A stretch of 64,000 bases of DNA from Roseiarcus fermentans (GTDB lineage: Bacteria; Pseudomonadota; Alphaproteobacteria; Rhizobiales; Beijerinckiaceae). The notes under the pieces were generated by a model. The model saw only the letters and a list, made by a program, of their open reading frames with translations, was not told the origin of the DNA and did no database searches. The stretch is taken from contig NZ_QNRK01000040.1 of the NCBI RefSeq assembly GCF_003315135.1, positions 1 to 64,000 of the forward strand, given 5' to 3'. The translations under genes were made by a program, and so were the position numbers. Of this stretch, positions 44,211 through 53,773 are shown piece after piece (positions within the stretch are counted from its first letter, which is position 1; every line of letters starts with the position of its first letter).

Positions 44211-44962
44211 TGGTGGCGCCCGCTCACCTGCTCGCATTGGGCCTCCGCCCCGAGGCCGGTCCAGACGTTGGCGACCAGTTCGCTCTGGCGCAAGAATTCC
44301 GGCCGCTCGTCGGACCCGACGAAGGCGACCACCGGAAGGTCGGTGGCCGGCCTGGCCAAGGCGGGGCTTTCGGCCACCGCCTCGGCCTCGTCCAGCCCGA
44401 GCGTCCCGTTCATGCGCGTCTTCATCAGCGGCCGCAGGTCGAACAGGCCGCTGATCGGCGCGACGCGGACGCAGCGGCGGCGCGCGGCGTCCGGCAGCGG
44501 CCCGCCGAGGCAGGCCATGCGCGCGACGAGTTGGCCGCCGGCCGAATGGCCCGCGAGCGCGATCGGCCCTCCGACGCATTCGGCCGCGACCGCGATCGCC
44601 GCGGCGATCTCCAGCGTGATGTCGCGAATGCGCGCGGCGGGGGCGAGCGTGTAGCTCGGCATGGCGACCGCCCAGTCCCTACGCACGGCGCCTTCGGCCA
44701 GGTGGGACCAGATCGACTTGTCGAACCGCATCCAGTAGCCGCCGTGGACGAACACCACCAGACCCTTGGCGGCGCCGTCCGGCAGGAACAGGTCGAGCCG
44801 GCGGCGAGGCCCGGCGCCGTAGGGAAGGTCGATCTCGGCGCGTCCCGCCGAGCGCCGTTGGGCGGCGAATTCTGCTGCGCGCCCGGCCCAGAGCGGCGGA
44901 AACTGGTCGGCGTCGGCGATGTGGGGAGCGTTGGCGTAGGCGTCGTCCCAGTCGGAGATCAT
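44147..44962 (-). CDS. Alpha/beta hydrolase, arylformamidase (kynurenine formamidase)-like
   Basis: 271 residues. Oxyanion motif H73-GGYW, nucleophile S140 in 'AGHSAGGQ', acid around 'VGSDERPEFLRQS' and His in 'GRHHYDV'. HGGYW together with the N-terminal 'WDDAYANAPHI' resembles eukaryotic-type N-formylkynurenine formamidases, which hydrolyse N-formylkynurenine in tryptophan breakdown. No other kynurenine gene is adjacent, so the substrate is a family-based inference. Confidence 0.83.
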   Translation of the reverse strand: MISDWDDAYANAPHIADADQFPPLWAGRAAEFAAQRRSAGRAEIDLPYGAGPRRRLDLFLPDGAAKGLVVFVHGGYWMRFDKSIWSHLAEGAVRRDWAVAMPSYTLAPAARIRDITLEIAAAIAVAAECVGGPIALAGHSAGGQLVARMACLGGPLPDAARRRCVRVAPISGLFDLRPLMKTRMNGTLGLDEAEAVAESPALARPATDLPVVAFVGSDERPEFLRQSELVANVWTGLGAEAQCEQVSGRHHYDVIAGLSDPASPMTAFIAP

Positions 44963-45116
44963 GCGTCCCTCCCGGTCTCGGGACCATTGTGCCGCAATTT
45001 CTCCGGTTTCGCAGCTAGCCGTTAGGCCGGGTTTGACCGCGCGCGGCGCGCGGCGGCACAATGAGGCGCGGATCCGCCCGGGATGGCGCGGCAAGAGAGG
45101 GTAGAAAGGAAATCCC

Positions 45117-46097
45117 TTGTCTCACGAGCCGGATCGCCTGTTCGTCGACGTCGACACCGGCATCGACGACGCCTACGCCCTGCTCTACGCCTGCGCCGAG
45201 GCCGGGCCACGGCTGGTCGGCGTCTCGACCGTGGTCGGCAACGTCAGCCTCGCCGCCGCCACCCGCAACACCCGCGCGGTGCTCGCGCTCGCCGGCCGCG
45301 GCGACGTGACGGTCGCGCCCGGCGCCGCCGTCCCGCTCGCGCCCGAGGCCGTCGACGCGCGCGCCGTGCACGGCGACACCGGCCTCGGCCATGCCAGCCT
45401 GCCCGAGCCGCAGGAGCCGGCCTCGACCGTCCACGCGGTCGACGCCATCGTCGCCGCCGCGCGCGCCGAACCCGGGCGGCTCGCCCTCGTCGCCACCGGG
45501 CCGCTGACCAACATCGCGCTCGCGGTGATGCGCGACCCCGACCTGCCGCGCCACGTCAAGCGCTTCGTCATCATGGGCGGCGCCTACGCCGCGCACGGCA
45601 ATGTGACGCCGAGCGCCGAGTTCAACATCTGGCACGATCCCGAAGCGGCGCGCATCGTGTTCCGCGCCTTCGGCGGCCCGGGCGCGGCGCCGGTGGTCGC
45701 GATCGGCCTCGACGTCACCCGCAAGGTCACGATCGACGGCGCCGATCTCGCCGCGCTCGCCGCCCGCTGCGGCGGCGGCCCACGGGCGCCGGCGCTCCTG
45801 CGCTTTCTGGAGGATTCGGCGCGCCATTATTTCGAGCGCATGGAGCGCCAGAGCGGCCGCCGTTTCCTGGTCATGCACGACCCGCTCGCCGTCGCGGTCG
45901 CGCTCGATCCCGGGCTGGTCGAGACGCGCCGCGCCGCCGTCGACGTCGAGACCGCCGGGCGGCTGACGACGGGGGCGACGGTGGTCGACTGGGACGGCCG
46001 CTGGGGGCGCCTCGCCAACACCGAGGTCGCGGTCGCGGTCGACGCCGAGCGGGTCCGGGCGAAGTTTTTCGCCGCGATGGAGCGGCTGGCGGGGTGA
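45117..46097 (+). CDS. Inosine-uridine preferring nucleoside hydrolase
   Basis: 326 residues from a TTG start with AAAGGAAA before it. Ca2+-site motif 'VDVDTGIDDAYALLYA', 'VSTVVGNVSL', 'VATGPLTNIALAV', 'FVIMGGAYAAHGNVTPSAEFNIWHDPEAA', and C-terminal 'MHDPLAVAVAL' with the active-site His. It hydrolyses nucleosides to ribose and base, in salvage. Confidence 0.92.
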   Translation: MSHEPDRLFVDVDTGIDDAYALLYACAEAGPRLVGVSTVVGNVSLAAATRNTRAVLALAGRGDVTVAPGAAVPLAPEAVDARAVHGDTGLGHASLPEPQEPASTVHAVDAIVAAARAEPGRLALVATGPLTNIALAVMRDPDLPRHVKRFVIMGGAYAAHGNVTPSAEFNIWHDPEAARIVFRAFGGPGAAPVVAIGLDVTRKVTIDGADLAALAARCGGGPRAPALLRFLEDSARHYFERMERQSGRRFLVMHDPLAVAVALDPGLVETRRAAVDVETAGRLTTGATVVDWDGRWGRLANTEVAVAVDAERVRAKFFAAMERLAG

Positions 46098-46109
46098 GCG
46101 GCCCGGCGT

Positions 46110-47354
46110 TCACCCATCGGCCGCGGCCGCCGCGGCGCGGCGAACGGCGAAGTCAATGACGATCGGCCCCAGCACCTGCGACACCAGCACGCCGAGCAGC
46201 ACGATGGAAACCGCGGCGTCCACTTGTCCCGAGGCGCCCGGAGGCAGCGCGCGGACCGCGGCCGATCCGGCGCAGGCGAGCGCGAGGCCCATGGCGAGGC
46301 CGCCCTGCGAGGGAAAGCACAGGCCGAGATAGCGCCGGGTCGCCGCGTCCAGCCGCAGCGCCAGCGCCCCCAGAAAGATCGCGCCATATTTGCCGGCGAA
46401 CCGCGCCAGGATGTAGGCGACGCCGGCGACCGCGATCCCGCCCCGCGCGAGATCGGCAGCTGGCAGGTGCGCGCCGGCGAGCACGAAGAACACCATGTAG
46501 AGCGGCTCCTCGACATCGCCGATGACGGTCTGCGTCTCCTCGGGCTCGCGGGCGCCGTTGGCGATCACGACGCCGAGGGCGAGCGGGGTCAGGAGCGACG
46601 AGAACCCGAACTCGACGGCGGCGCCGACCGACGCCAGCAGCAGCGCGTAAAGCATGGCGCGCAACCGGCTCGCCGAGCCGGGACGGCCGTCGGCGACGAC
46701 GGAATGGAGGAGCAGGTAAAGTCCGCCGAGCAGGGCGCCGACCAGAACCGACGACCCTTCCCGCATTGCCGCCGCCCGCAGCGCGGCGAAGGCGTCGCCG
46801 CCCGCCCCCGGCGCCCCGATCCAGGCGACGGTCGCCGCGGAAACCACGCTGAACACGAGCATCGTCGCCGCGTCGTTGATCGCGAGAATGGCGAGGAGGC
46901 GGTCGACGAAAGGACCCGAGGCCTGCCGGCGTTGCACCACCGCGTAGGTCGTCGTCGGCGCGGTGGCCGGCGCGACGGCGGCGGCGATCACGGCGGTCGG
47001 CCAGGAATAGCCGGCCAGCAGGAGCGCCGCCAGCACCGCGAGCATCGGCGCGGCCAATTGCAGGATCGCCAGCGCGGCCGCGCTCCTTCCGACCTCGCTG
47101 AGCCTCGGGACGGTGAGACGACAGCCGATGTTGAACGCGATCAGCGCGAGCGAGGCCTGCAGGAAATCGCCGAACGCCGACTGTTCGGAGCGCGACAGCA
47201 GGCCGAGCGCGTCAGGCCCGAGACACACGCCCGCGACGATGCAGCCACTGATCCAGGGCGCGCCGATCCTCTCGGAGGCGTCGCCGAGGACCACCGCGAA
47301 AAGGAGAACGAGCCCGAGAACGAGCAAAGGGTTGGAAAGCGCCATACCGACCAT
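46110..47354 (-). CDS. Cation:proton antiporter (CPA2-like)
   Basis: 414 residues, about twelve TM helices. 'GDASERIGAPWISGCIVAGVCLGPDALGLL' matches the N-terminus of Na+/H+ exchanger-like proteins; 'ILAINDAATMLVFSVVSA' contains the ND pair at the ion site. No TrkA/RCK domain. Monovalent cation/H+ exchange for pH or salt homeostasis. Convergent with the nucleoside hydrolase gene. Confidence 0.85.
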   Translation of the reverse strand: MVGMALSNPLLVLGLVLLFAVVLGDASERIGAPWISGCIVAGVCLGPDALGLLSRSEQSAFGDFLQASLALIAFNIGCRLTVPRLSEVGRSAAALAILQLAAPMLAVLAALLLAGYSWPTAVIAAAVAPATAPTTTYAVVQRRQASGPFVDRLLAILAINDAATMLVFSVVSAATVAWIGAPGAGGDAFAALRAAAMREGSSVLVGALLGGLYLLLHSVVADGRPGSASRLRAMLYALLLASVGAAVEFGFSSLLTPLALGVVIANGAREPEETQTVIGDVEEPLYMVFFVLAGAHLPAADLARGGIAVAGVAYILARFAGKYGAIFLGALALRLDAATRRYLGLCFPSQGGLAMGLALACAGSAAVRALPPGASGQVDAAVSIVLLGVLVSQVLGPIVIDFAVRRAAAAAADG

Positions 47355-47427
47355 TTCGCCCCTCCCACGCAGCGCCGGGCGGACCCGTCAGCGCCGCGCC
47401 AGGAAAGACGCGATCGCAGGCCGCCGG

Positions 47428-48105
47428 TCAGAGCCGCCCGTAGTCCCTCACCGTCACGCGCCGCGCCGGCGCGTCCTCCTCGATCAGCGCGGGCGGCGCG
47501 AGCGGGGGGACGAAATAATTGTCCGAGGCGTCGTCGTTGGCGAGCGACACTTCGCCGGCGAGCGCGGTCCCGCCCTCGGCCCAGAAGGCGTGGGCGACAT
47601 GGGGCTCGAGCGTCAGGCTCTCGCCGGGCTCGAGCCGCACCTGGTCGCCGGGTCCGAGGTCGAGCACGCTCGCGTCCTTGAGCACGCGGAAGCGCTCCCG
47701 GGTCGGGCGGCCGAGGTCGTCGACCATGAACAGTTCGACCACGAAGCGCGCGCCGCCGCGGTTGACGATGTCTTCGGTCTTGACCACGTGATAGTGGTGC
47801 GGCGCCCGCTGCCCGTCGAGGCTCATGATCGCCTTCTCCGCGTAGAGGCGGCCGCGGCTCGACCCGAGATCGCGCCAGTCGCCCATGCGCAGGGTGAACA
47901 GCGTCAGCCCGTCGGTCGCGAAGGCGCCCGGGCGGAACTCCACCACGTTCCAGCCGAGACCGCGCGACGCAATAAAGTCGGACGCCTCGCGGTTCGCCCG
48001 GAACGCCGCCTCCGTCCAGCGCGCGAACGGCGGAAGCGCGACCCCGTGCCTTTGGCACAGCGTCGACATCTCGTCGATTCGGGCGTCGACGAACGACCGC
48101 TTCAC
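47428..48105 (-). CDS. D-lyxose ketol-isomerase family protein
   Basis: 225 residues from a preferred GTG start with GGAG before it. A longer frame to an ATG at 48153 would overlap ppa. Cupin-fold sugar isomerase of the DUF1498 family: metal-binding 'APHHYHVVKTEDIVNRGG' (two His, Lys), a Glu in 'ARFVVELFMVDD' and His in 'LEPHVAHAFWAEGG'. It interconverts D-lyxose/D-xylulose and D-mannose/D-fructose in characterised members. Confidence 0.85.
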   Translation of the reverse strand: MKRSFVDARIDEMSTLCQRHGVALPPFARWTEAAFRANREASDFIASRGLGWNVVEFRPGAFATDGLTLFTLRMGDWRDLGSSRGRLYAEKAIMSLDGQRAPHHYHVVKTEDIVNRGGARFVVELFMVDDLGRPTRERFRVLKDASVLDLGPGDQVRLEPGESLTLEPHVAHAFWAEGGTALAGEVSLANDDASDNYFVPPLAPPALIEEDAPARRVTVRDYGRL

Positions 48106-48124
48106 GACCCTCTCCGCGGGGATC

Positions 48125-48661
48125 TCACCCCTTGGCTTGCTCGGCGCGCTCAATGCCTTCCATCACCAGTTTCTTCGCCTCGTCGGCGTCGCCCCAGCGC
48201 AGGATCTTCACCCACTTGCCCGGCTCGAGGTCCTTGTAGTGAAGGAAGAAATGCTCGATCCGCTTCAGGGTGATGTCGGGAAGGTCGGAATAGTTCAAGA
48301 TGTCGTGATAGCGCGGCGTGAGCTTGTCCCCCGGCACGGCGATGATCTTCTCGTCCGCGCCGCCCTCGTCCTCCATGATCAGGACGCCGACGACCCTGCA
48401 GTCCATGATCGCGCCGGGCGCGACGGCGCGGGTGTTGGCGACGATCACGTCGCACGGGTCGCCGTCGCCCGACAGCGTGTGCGGAATGAAGCCGTAATTC
48501 CCCGGATAGCGCATCGGCGTATAGAGAAACCGGTCGACGACGAGCGCGCCGCTTTCCTTATGCATCTCGTACTTGATCGGCTCGCCGCCGAGCGGCACTT
48601 CGATCACGACGTTGACGTCATGCGGCGGGTTATTGCCGATCGGCAAAGCGTTCAGATTCAA
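48125..48661 (-). CDS. ppa: Inorganic pyrophosphatase
   Basis: 178 residues, the bacterial family I length. '[46 protein letters not shown]', metal/catalytic motif 'DGDPCDVIV', 'DEKIIAVP' and '[16 protein letters not shown]'. It hydrolyses PPi to phosphate and so drives biosynthesis. It is followed after ~20 bases by the isomerase. Confidence 0.97.
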   Translation of the reverse strand: MNLNALPIGNNPPHDVNVVIEVPLGGEPIKYEMHKESGALVVDRFLYTPMRYPGNYGFIPHTLSGDGDPCDVIVANTRAVAPGAIMDCRVVGVLIMEDEGGADEKIIAVPGDKLTPRYHDILNYSDLPDITLKRIEHFFLHYKDLEPGKWVKILRWGDADEAKKLVMEGIERAEQAKG

Positions 48662-48745
48662 GGGCCAAGCTCCAGGATAGTCGTCGCGTCCGCCGCCGAT
48701 CCCGGGCGGCCGTGGCGCGCGTCGCCTTATAGGGGTGAAACGGCG

Positions 48746-49252
48746 TCAGCCAAAGCCGAAAGCGACCCGCTCGCGCTCCTGACCGCCGAAGGTCTCATGC
48801 GCCCGGCGCACCACGCGACCGCCGAGCTGCTCGTAGAAGCCGACCGCCCGCTGGTTGTCGGCCAGCGCCCAGACTACGAACGAGCCGTAGCCGTGGCCTT
48901 CGAGATCCTTGCGCGCCGCCTCGAACATCCGGCGCCCGAGCCCGCAGCCCTGGCACGCCGGCGCAAGGTAAAGCTCGAAGATTTCGCCGCCGTAGCCGAG
49001 CGCGGGGACGCGGTTGCGGCCATAGCTGACGTAGCCGACGACGGAGTCGCCGTATTCGAGCACCATGAGGGGGGTGCGGCGCGCAATCGCCATGCGCCAC
49101 CAGGTCGGACCGCGGCGCGCGATCATCCGCTCCAGCTCACGGCCCGGTATGACGCCGCGATAGGCTTCGCGCCATGCCTCGTCGTGGACCTCGGCGATGT
49201 CGCCTTCGTCGCCCAAACGGGCCGGGCGAATGGTGATGACCGTCTCGACCAT
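48746..49252 (-). CDS. GNAT family N-acetyltransferase
   Basis: 168 residues. GNAT fold: 'ITIRPARLGDEGDIAEVHDEAWREAYRGVIP' at the N-terminus, acetyl-CoA loop 'GCGLGRRMFEAARKDLEGHG' and 'NQRAVGFYEQLGGRV'. Acceptor unknown. Confidence 0.9.
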   Translation of the reverse strand: MVETVITIRPARLGDEGDIAEVHDEAWREAYRGVIPGRELERMIARRGPTWWRMAIARRTPLMVLEYGDSVVGYVSYGRNRVPALGYGGEIFELYLAPACQGCGLGRRMFEAARKDLEGHGYGSFVVWALADNQRAVGFYEQLGGRVVRRAHETFGGQERERVAFGFG

Positions 49253-49414
49253 GGGCGGATGTTATGTCCGGCCGCGAGCCGGCCGCAAGACCTTGACACG
49301 CGGCCCGCATGACTTTTTTCCTGCCTGTGGGTTTCGTATCCGAGTCGACGCGCTCGCGCCGGAATTCGCCATTATTCGCCTCTCGAAACACTGTTGCGAT
49401 TCGGAACCGGAGCC

Positions 49415-50230
49415 ATGACGAGGATGAAGTTGCGATCGACGGGAATTCGCCTCGGCCTGGCCGTCGCGGCGGCGGCGCTGGCCCCGGTCGCGGCGGCGCG
49501 GGCCGACATGCTGCACGCCATTTACCGGGTCTCGCTCGTCGGCTTGCCGATCGGATCGGCCAATCTCGACGCCGCGCTGTCGCCGTCGAGCTATGCGATC
49601 CGCGCCGACGCCAAACTCACCGGCCTCGCGCGGCTGTTCGCCAACGCCCGCGGCGCCTCGACCGGCGCCGGCGCCATCGTCGCGGGGCGGGTTTCGCCCT
49701 CCACCTTCGCCACCACCGCGGCCAGCAGCCAGATGACGCGCACCATCCGCATGGCGCTCGCCGGCAACGCCGTCACCGGGGTCGACATCGCGCCGCCGTT
49801 CGACGACAAGCCGGACCGGGTTCCGCTCGGGGCGCACGACGAGCAGAACATCGTCGATCCGGTCGGCGCCGTGGTGATTCCCGCGCCAGCCTCGGGGGCG
49901 ATGCAGCCGACCGAGGCCTGCAACCGGAAAATCCCGATCTTCGACGGCTACACCCGCTTCGACATCGACCTCACCTATGTCGGCGAGCGCAGCGCCAAGG
50001 CGAAGGGCTACGACGGGCCGGTGGTCGTCTGCGCCGCCCGCTACGTGCCGATCTCCGGCCACAGCCCCGACCGGCCGGCGACCAAGTTCATGGCGGAAAA
50101 CAAGGACGTCGAAGTCTGGCTCGCCCCGATCGAGGCCGACCGGGTGTGGATGCCGTTCCGGATCTCGGTGCGCACGATGATAGGCACGACGGTGGTGGAA
50201 GCGCAGGAGTTCCGGGTGAAGGCCGAGTAG
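49415..50230 (+). CDS. DUF3108 periplasmic protein
   Basis: 271 residues. Signal peptide ('IRLGLAVAAAALAPVAAARAD') then a beta-rich DUF3108 domain: 'MLHAIYRVSLVGLPIGSANLDAAL', 'CNRKIPIFDGYTRFDIDLTY', 'VVVCAARYVPISGHSPDRPATKFMAENKDVEVWLAPI'. The family is common in the periplasm of alphaproteobacteria with unknown role. ATG 49415 was chosen; 49424 is also possible. Confidence 0.85.
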   Translation: MTRMKLRSTGIRLGLAVAAAALAPVAAARADMLHAIYRVSLVGLPIGSANLDAALSPSSYAIRADAKLTGLARLFANARGASTGAGAIVAGRVSPSTFATTAASSQMTRTIRMALAGNAVTGVDIAPPFDDKPDRVPLGAHDEQNIVDPVGAVVIPAPASGAMQPTEACNRKIPIFDGYTRFDIDLTYVGERSAKAKGYDGPVVVCAARYVPISGHSPDRPATKFMAENKDVEVWLAPIEADRVWMPFRISVRTMIGTTVVEAQEFRVKAE

Positions 50231-51172
50231 GCCGCGCTGCCGTCGGCCGCGCCAGCGCCGGCGCGGCTCCGGCAATCTCCGGCGGATTGCATGGACTTTC
50301 GCTGTCGCGCGCAACGGCCCGCGACGCCCTCGCGCCGTCATCGCCTCGCTCCTCGCGGAAGCCGACCGGCGAGGGGCCCGGCCCGGTCCGCCGGGTCCGC
50401 TTCCGTCTCGGCGGCCCGCTGTCCGCAATCTGGATCGGCGAGCGGAGAGCCCGGCGCTTCGGCTCCGGAAACGTGACTTCCCAGAGGCTTGCGCGGCATT
50501 TCGGTCCCCGCCGTAACTCCCAAGCCGGCGCCGCCCTCTCCCTTGGGAAGAGGACCGCCGGGCGAAGCCCGGCAGGATGAGGGCTCGGAACGCCGACCGT
50601 CGGCGTGGCGCCCCCTCACCTGGCCGCTTCGCGGCCTGTCCTCTCCCTGAGGGAGAGGGATTGCCCACTGCCTGCCTACTGCCCACCGCCTCCCCCCGGC
50701 TTGGCTGTTACTTCCCGCCGTCCTCGCGAGGAGCCCGAAGGGCGACGCGGCGATCCAGGGGCCGCCTGCGCCGACGTTGAAGCGCGGCGCCGCCCGGCAC
50801 ACGGCGGACCTCGGCCGCGCCCCCTGGATCGCCACGTCGCTTCGCTCCTCGCGATGACGAGCCACGTCGCTTCGCTCCTCGCGATGACGAGCCACGTCGC
50901 TTCGCTCCTCGCGATGATGGCGGCTTGGGTGTTGCGTCCGCGCCGCCCCCGAGCCCGTGATCGCGGTCGAGTCTGTCGGACCACATGGCCGGCCTCGCTG
51001 TCCTGTCTGGCATGAACAAATATAGAACAGGTTTGCGCGGCCGGCAAGGAATTGCGTTGACGTCATTCTTCTCGTGAGCGCCGCGTCCATCCGCCGCCAC
51101 GATGCGCGGCCGCGCTCGCCGGCCCTTAGCGCCGGACGCCCGGACCAGCGCGACCCCGGCGCCGGCGCGCAG
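50231..51172. other. ~0.9 kb repeat-rich stretch without genes
   Basis: Contains family-2-like palindromes (50527-50590, 50610-50660: CCCTCTCCC/GGGAAGAGG, GGCCGCTTCGCGGCC, CTCTCCCTGAGGGAGAG). It also holds a third member of the CGTCATYGCGAG element, starting about 50718, with its right end amplified (50831-50920). No coding region was supported. Confidence 0.6.
50831..50920. repeat. Three tandem 30-bp copies of a repeat end
   Basis: The 30-base unit GCCACGTCGCTTCGCTCCTC plus GCGATGACGA is present three times head to tail (50831, 50861, 50891), the last copy with a small change near its end. The unit is the right terminus of the MITE-like element. There are no spacers, so it is not a CRISPR array. 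Confidence 0.85.
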
Positions 51173-52114
51173 TCAGTCCGCCCGCCCGTGCGCGTTGTAG
51201 CGCAGCAGCGCCGACCCGACAGCGATCGCGACGAGGCCGCCGCCCAGAACGGTCAGCGGGTTCGCGCCGAGGCGCTCGAACCACTGGCTGTAGAAATTGA
51301 TCGCGCCGAAGGTCGCGGCGGCGTTGACCATGAACCGCCGGCCGCTCCGCGCGCCCCACCAGCCGGCGACCACCAGGGCCACGGCCCAGGCGGCGGCGAA
51401 GGCGACCGCCGGGATCTGCGGATCGAGCCGCCCGGCGGGTTCCGGACCGCGCCACAACTGGCCGGGCGAGTCGCCGCACAGGGACCCGACCCAGAACCCG
51501 ACATTGACGAGGATGACCGACATCCTGGCCAGCGTCAGCGCGAGGTCGCAAGCGGGCGGCGGCAGGACGCGGGCGGCCTGCCAGCCGGCGAGGGCGAGGA
51601 GCGCAAACAGCGCGATCGTCACCGCCGGCTCGCGAACCGCGACCTCGTAGCAGGCGTCCCAATATCCGGCGCTCGCGCCGATGACGGCGGCGAGCGCGAG
51701 CGGGGCGAGCGCGGTCAGGAGATGGCTGCGGGAGAGGACGGCGGCGGCCGACAGGATCGTCGCGGCGGCCGCCGCGGACCAGAGCGGCCGGTCGATCAGG
51801 ATTCCGACCGAAACCGACAGCGTCAGCGCGCCGACGACCATCCAAATGCCGGCGAGCTGGCCCCAGGACCCGGACGCTCTCCCCATCACGGCGCAGGCGG
51901 CGGCGACGAAGCCGGCGCCGATCGCCGTCGCGAGCCAGCCGGACGGGAACAGCGCGATCACCCCGGCCGCGACCGCGATCGCGCCGAACCCGAGCACGAC
52001 GTTGATCGCCGACGAGACGACGCTCTCGCCGGCCCGGTCGCGCAGCGTCGCGGCGACGTCCGGCTTCAGGACGCCCTGCCGCTCGAGGTCGTCGATGTCG
52101 ATGAGGTACTTCAA
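51173..52114 (-). CDS. DUF2157-like multi-pass membrane protein
   Basis: 313 residues. A short soluble N-terminus (MKYLIDIDDLERQGVLKPDV) is followed by eight or nine TM helices, the layout of DUF2157 proteins. Function unknown. Near the C-terminus 'NAAATFGAINFYSQWFERLGANPLTVLGGGL' is the best conserved-looking block. Confidence 0.65.
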   Translation of the reverse strand: MKYLIDIDDLERQGVLKPDVAATLRDRAGESVVSSAINVVLGFGAIAVAAGVIALFPSGWLATAIGAGFVAAACAVMGRASGSWGQLAGIWMVVGALTLSVSVGILIDRPLWSAAAAATILSAAAVLSRSHLLTALAPLALAAVIGASAGYWDACYEVAVREPAVTIALFALLALAGWQAARVLPPPACDLALTLARMSVILVNVGFWVGSLCGDSPGQLWRGPEPAGRLDPQIPAVAFAAAWAVALVVAGWWGARSGRRFMVNAAATFGAINFYSQWFERLGANPLTVLGGGLVAIAVGSALLRYNAHGRAD

Positions 52115-52166
52115 CGCCGCAGATCCTCGCCGGCCGGTCCGGCTGGAAAGCAGCCCGCCGGAAGCC

Positions 52167-52601
52167 TCAGTTCATCTCGTCCGCGAGCGCCGGGATCGGC
52201 ATTACGCCGACACCCTCCTCGATCAGCGCCCTGGCTTCCTCCGGGGTCGCCCGGCCGCGAATCGCCCGCTCGGGCTCGTCGCCGGCGTGGATCGCGCGCG
52301 CGACTTCGGGGAATTTGGCGCCGACGTCGTCGGTGTTCGCCTCGATCTCGCGGCGCAGGTGCGCCGCCATCGCGCGCAGGCTGCGGCGCCGGTCGTCGAG
52401 CAGCGCCACGGCGCTGGTCTCGGGCGCCGCGCGGTCGCCGCCGACCACGGCCGGCGCCATGATCGCCTTGTCGACCGCGGTCGAGCCGCATTCGGGGCAA
52501 GCGACCAGCCCCCGAAGGCGCTGCGTCTCGTAGGCGGCGCTGTCGGGAAACCAACTGTCGAACTCGTGTCCCCCGGCGCAGCCGAGCGCGTATCTGATCA
52601 T
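52167..52601 (-). CDS. DUF1178 family protein
   Basis: 144 residues. 'MIRYALGCAGGHEFDSWFPDSAAYETQRLRGLVACPECGSTAVDKAIMAP' is the family signature; C-terminal part is helical with 'REIEANTDDVGAKFPEVARAIH'. The CPEC pair with the earlier Cys may bind zinc. Conserved in alphaproteobacteria beside grxC; function unknown. It overlaps grxC by 4 bases. Confidence 0.88.
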   Translation of the reverse strand: MIRYALGCAGGHEFDSWFPDSAAYETQRLRGLVACPECGSTAVDKAIMAPAVVGGDRAAPETSAVALLDDRRRSLRAMAAHLRREIEANTDDVGAKFPEVARAIHAGDEPERAIRGRATPEEARALIEEGVGVMPIPALADEMN

Positions 52602-52861
52602 CCCCGACCCGCCAGAAGCCCGTCCAGTTCGCCAGCCGCGTCGAGATCGTAGAGGTCGTCGCAGCCGCCGATCGCGACGCCGCCGATGAAGATCTGCGGC
52701 ACCGTCGACCGGCCGCCCGCCTTTTCCGCCATCGCCGCCTGCGCGGCGCGGTCGCCGTCGACGCCGATCTCGTCGAACGCCGCGCCCTTCTTGTTCAGAA
52801 GCGCCTTGGCGGCGTGACAGTAGGGGCAGGTTGATTTGGTGTAGATGACGACCGGCTGCAC
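52598..52861 (-). CDS. grxC: Glutaredoxin 3
   Basis: 87 residues from a GTG start with GGAGTCGAGGG before it. Active site C12-P-Y-C15, glutathione-binding 'TVPQIFIGGVAIGGCDDLYDLD'. It reduces disulfides using glutathione in the cytoplasm. Order comF-grxC-DUF1178 is a common alphaproteobacterial arrangement. Confidence 0.93.
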   Translation of the reverse strand: MQPVVIYTKSTCPYCHAAKALLNKKGAAFDEIGVDGDRAAQAAMAEKAGGRSTVPQIFIGGVAIGGCDDLYDLDAAGELDGLLAGRG

Positions 52862-52914
52862 TGGACCCTCGACTCCATCGAAATGTGGCTTTTCGCCCCG
52901 CACTATATGGGCGT

Positions 52915-53709
52915 TCACCCGCCTGTCACAACCCGCGCGAACACCAGCACGTCGACCCGGGCCGCGCCCGCCCTGAGCAGCGCCCGGGAAGCGGCGTTGG
53001 CGGTCGCTCCCGAGGTCAGCACGTCGTCGACGAGCACGATCGCGCGCCCCTTCAGCGCCGCCCCGTCGGCGGCCCGGAACGCCCCCTGGACGTTCTCCGC
53101 CCGCTGCGCCCGGCTCAAGCCGACCTGGCTCGCGGTCGCCTTGACGCGGCGGAGCGCGCCGGCGTCGCAGGGTTTTCCGGTCGCGCGCGCAATCTCGCGC
53201 GCCAGCAGGGCGGCCTGGTTGAAGCGGCGCCGCCAGAGTCTGAGCGGATGGAGCGGCACCGGCGCGAGACAGTCGGCCTCGGCGAGGATGTCGGCGCCCG
53301 CCCGCGCCATCCAGCGCGCCATCGGCCGCGCGATCTCGGCGCGGTCGGAATATTTCAGGCGGTGGACGAGTTTTCGCGCCGGACCGTCCTCGAACCGGGC
53401 GACGGCGCGGGCGCGGGCGAACACCGGCGGGTCGGCGATCGCCTGCGGCGACAGGAGACCCTCGCCGAGATCCTGCTCGAACGGGATGCCCAGACGGTCG
53501 CAGAACGGCCGCTCGATGAAGCGCATCGCGCGCCAGCAGCGCGGACAGAGCGCGCCGTGCGCCTCCGTCGCGGCGCAGCAGGCGAGGCAGGTCGGCGGAT
53601 AGAGCGTGTCGAGCGCGGACCTGGCGAGAGCGAGCGCGAAGCTGCGCGCCCGCCGGCCCCACTCCGGCGCGGCCGCTTGGTAACCGCCCGGGGCGAATTC
53701 CGCGTCCAT
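52915..53709 (-). CDS. comF: ComF family phosphoribosyltransferase-like protein
   Basis: 264 residues. N-terminal Cys pairs (CLACC...CPRCW, residues ~44-61) form a zinc finger. The PRT domain has 'VPLHPLRLWRRRFNQAALLAREIARATG', 'QVGLSRAQRAENVQGAF' and the PRPP loop 'VLVDDVLTSGATANAASRAL'. ComF acts in DNA uptake in competent bacteria. In alphaproteobacteria the role is less clear. Its start faces the methyltransferase gene. Confidence 0.92.
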   Translation of the reverse strand: MDAEFAPGGYQAAAPEWGRRARSFALALARSALDTLYPPTCLACCAATEAHGALCPRCWRAMRFIERPFCDRLGIPFEQDLGEGLLSPQAIADPPVFARARAVARFEDGPARKLVHRLKYSDRAEIARPMARWMARAGADILAEADCLAPVPLHPLRLWRRRFNQAALLAREIARATGKPCDAGALRRVKATASQVGLSRAQRAENVQGAFRAADGAALKGRAIVLVDDVLTSGATANAASRALLRAGAARVDVLVFARVVTGG

Positions 53710-53773
53710 GCGGGCGAGAATAGACCCGATCCGGACTTGGCGCGAGAGGACCGCTCGTCGCATAAGGGGAGCC

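Noticed and set aside
50831-50920. Possible CRISPR array
   Set aside because: The three 30-base units are contiguous without spacers and match the end of a dispersed repeat.
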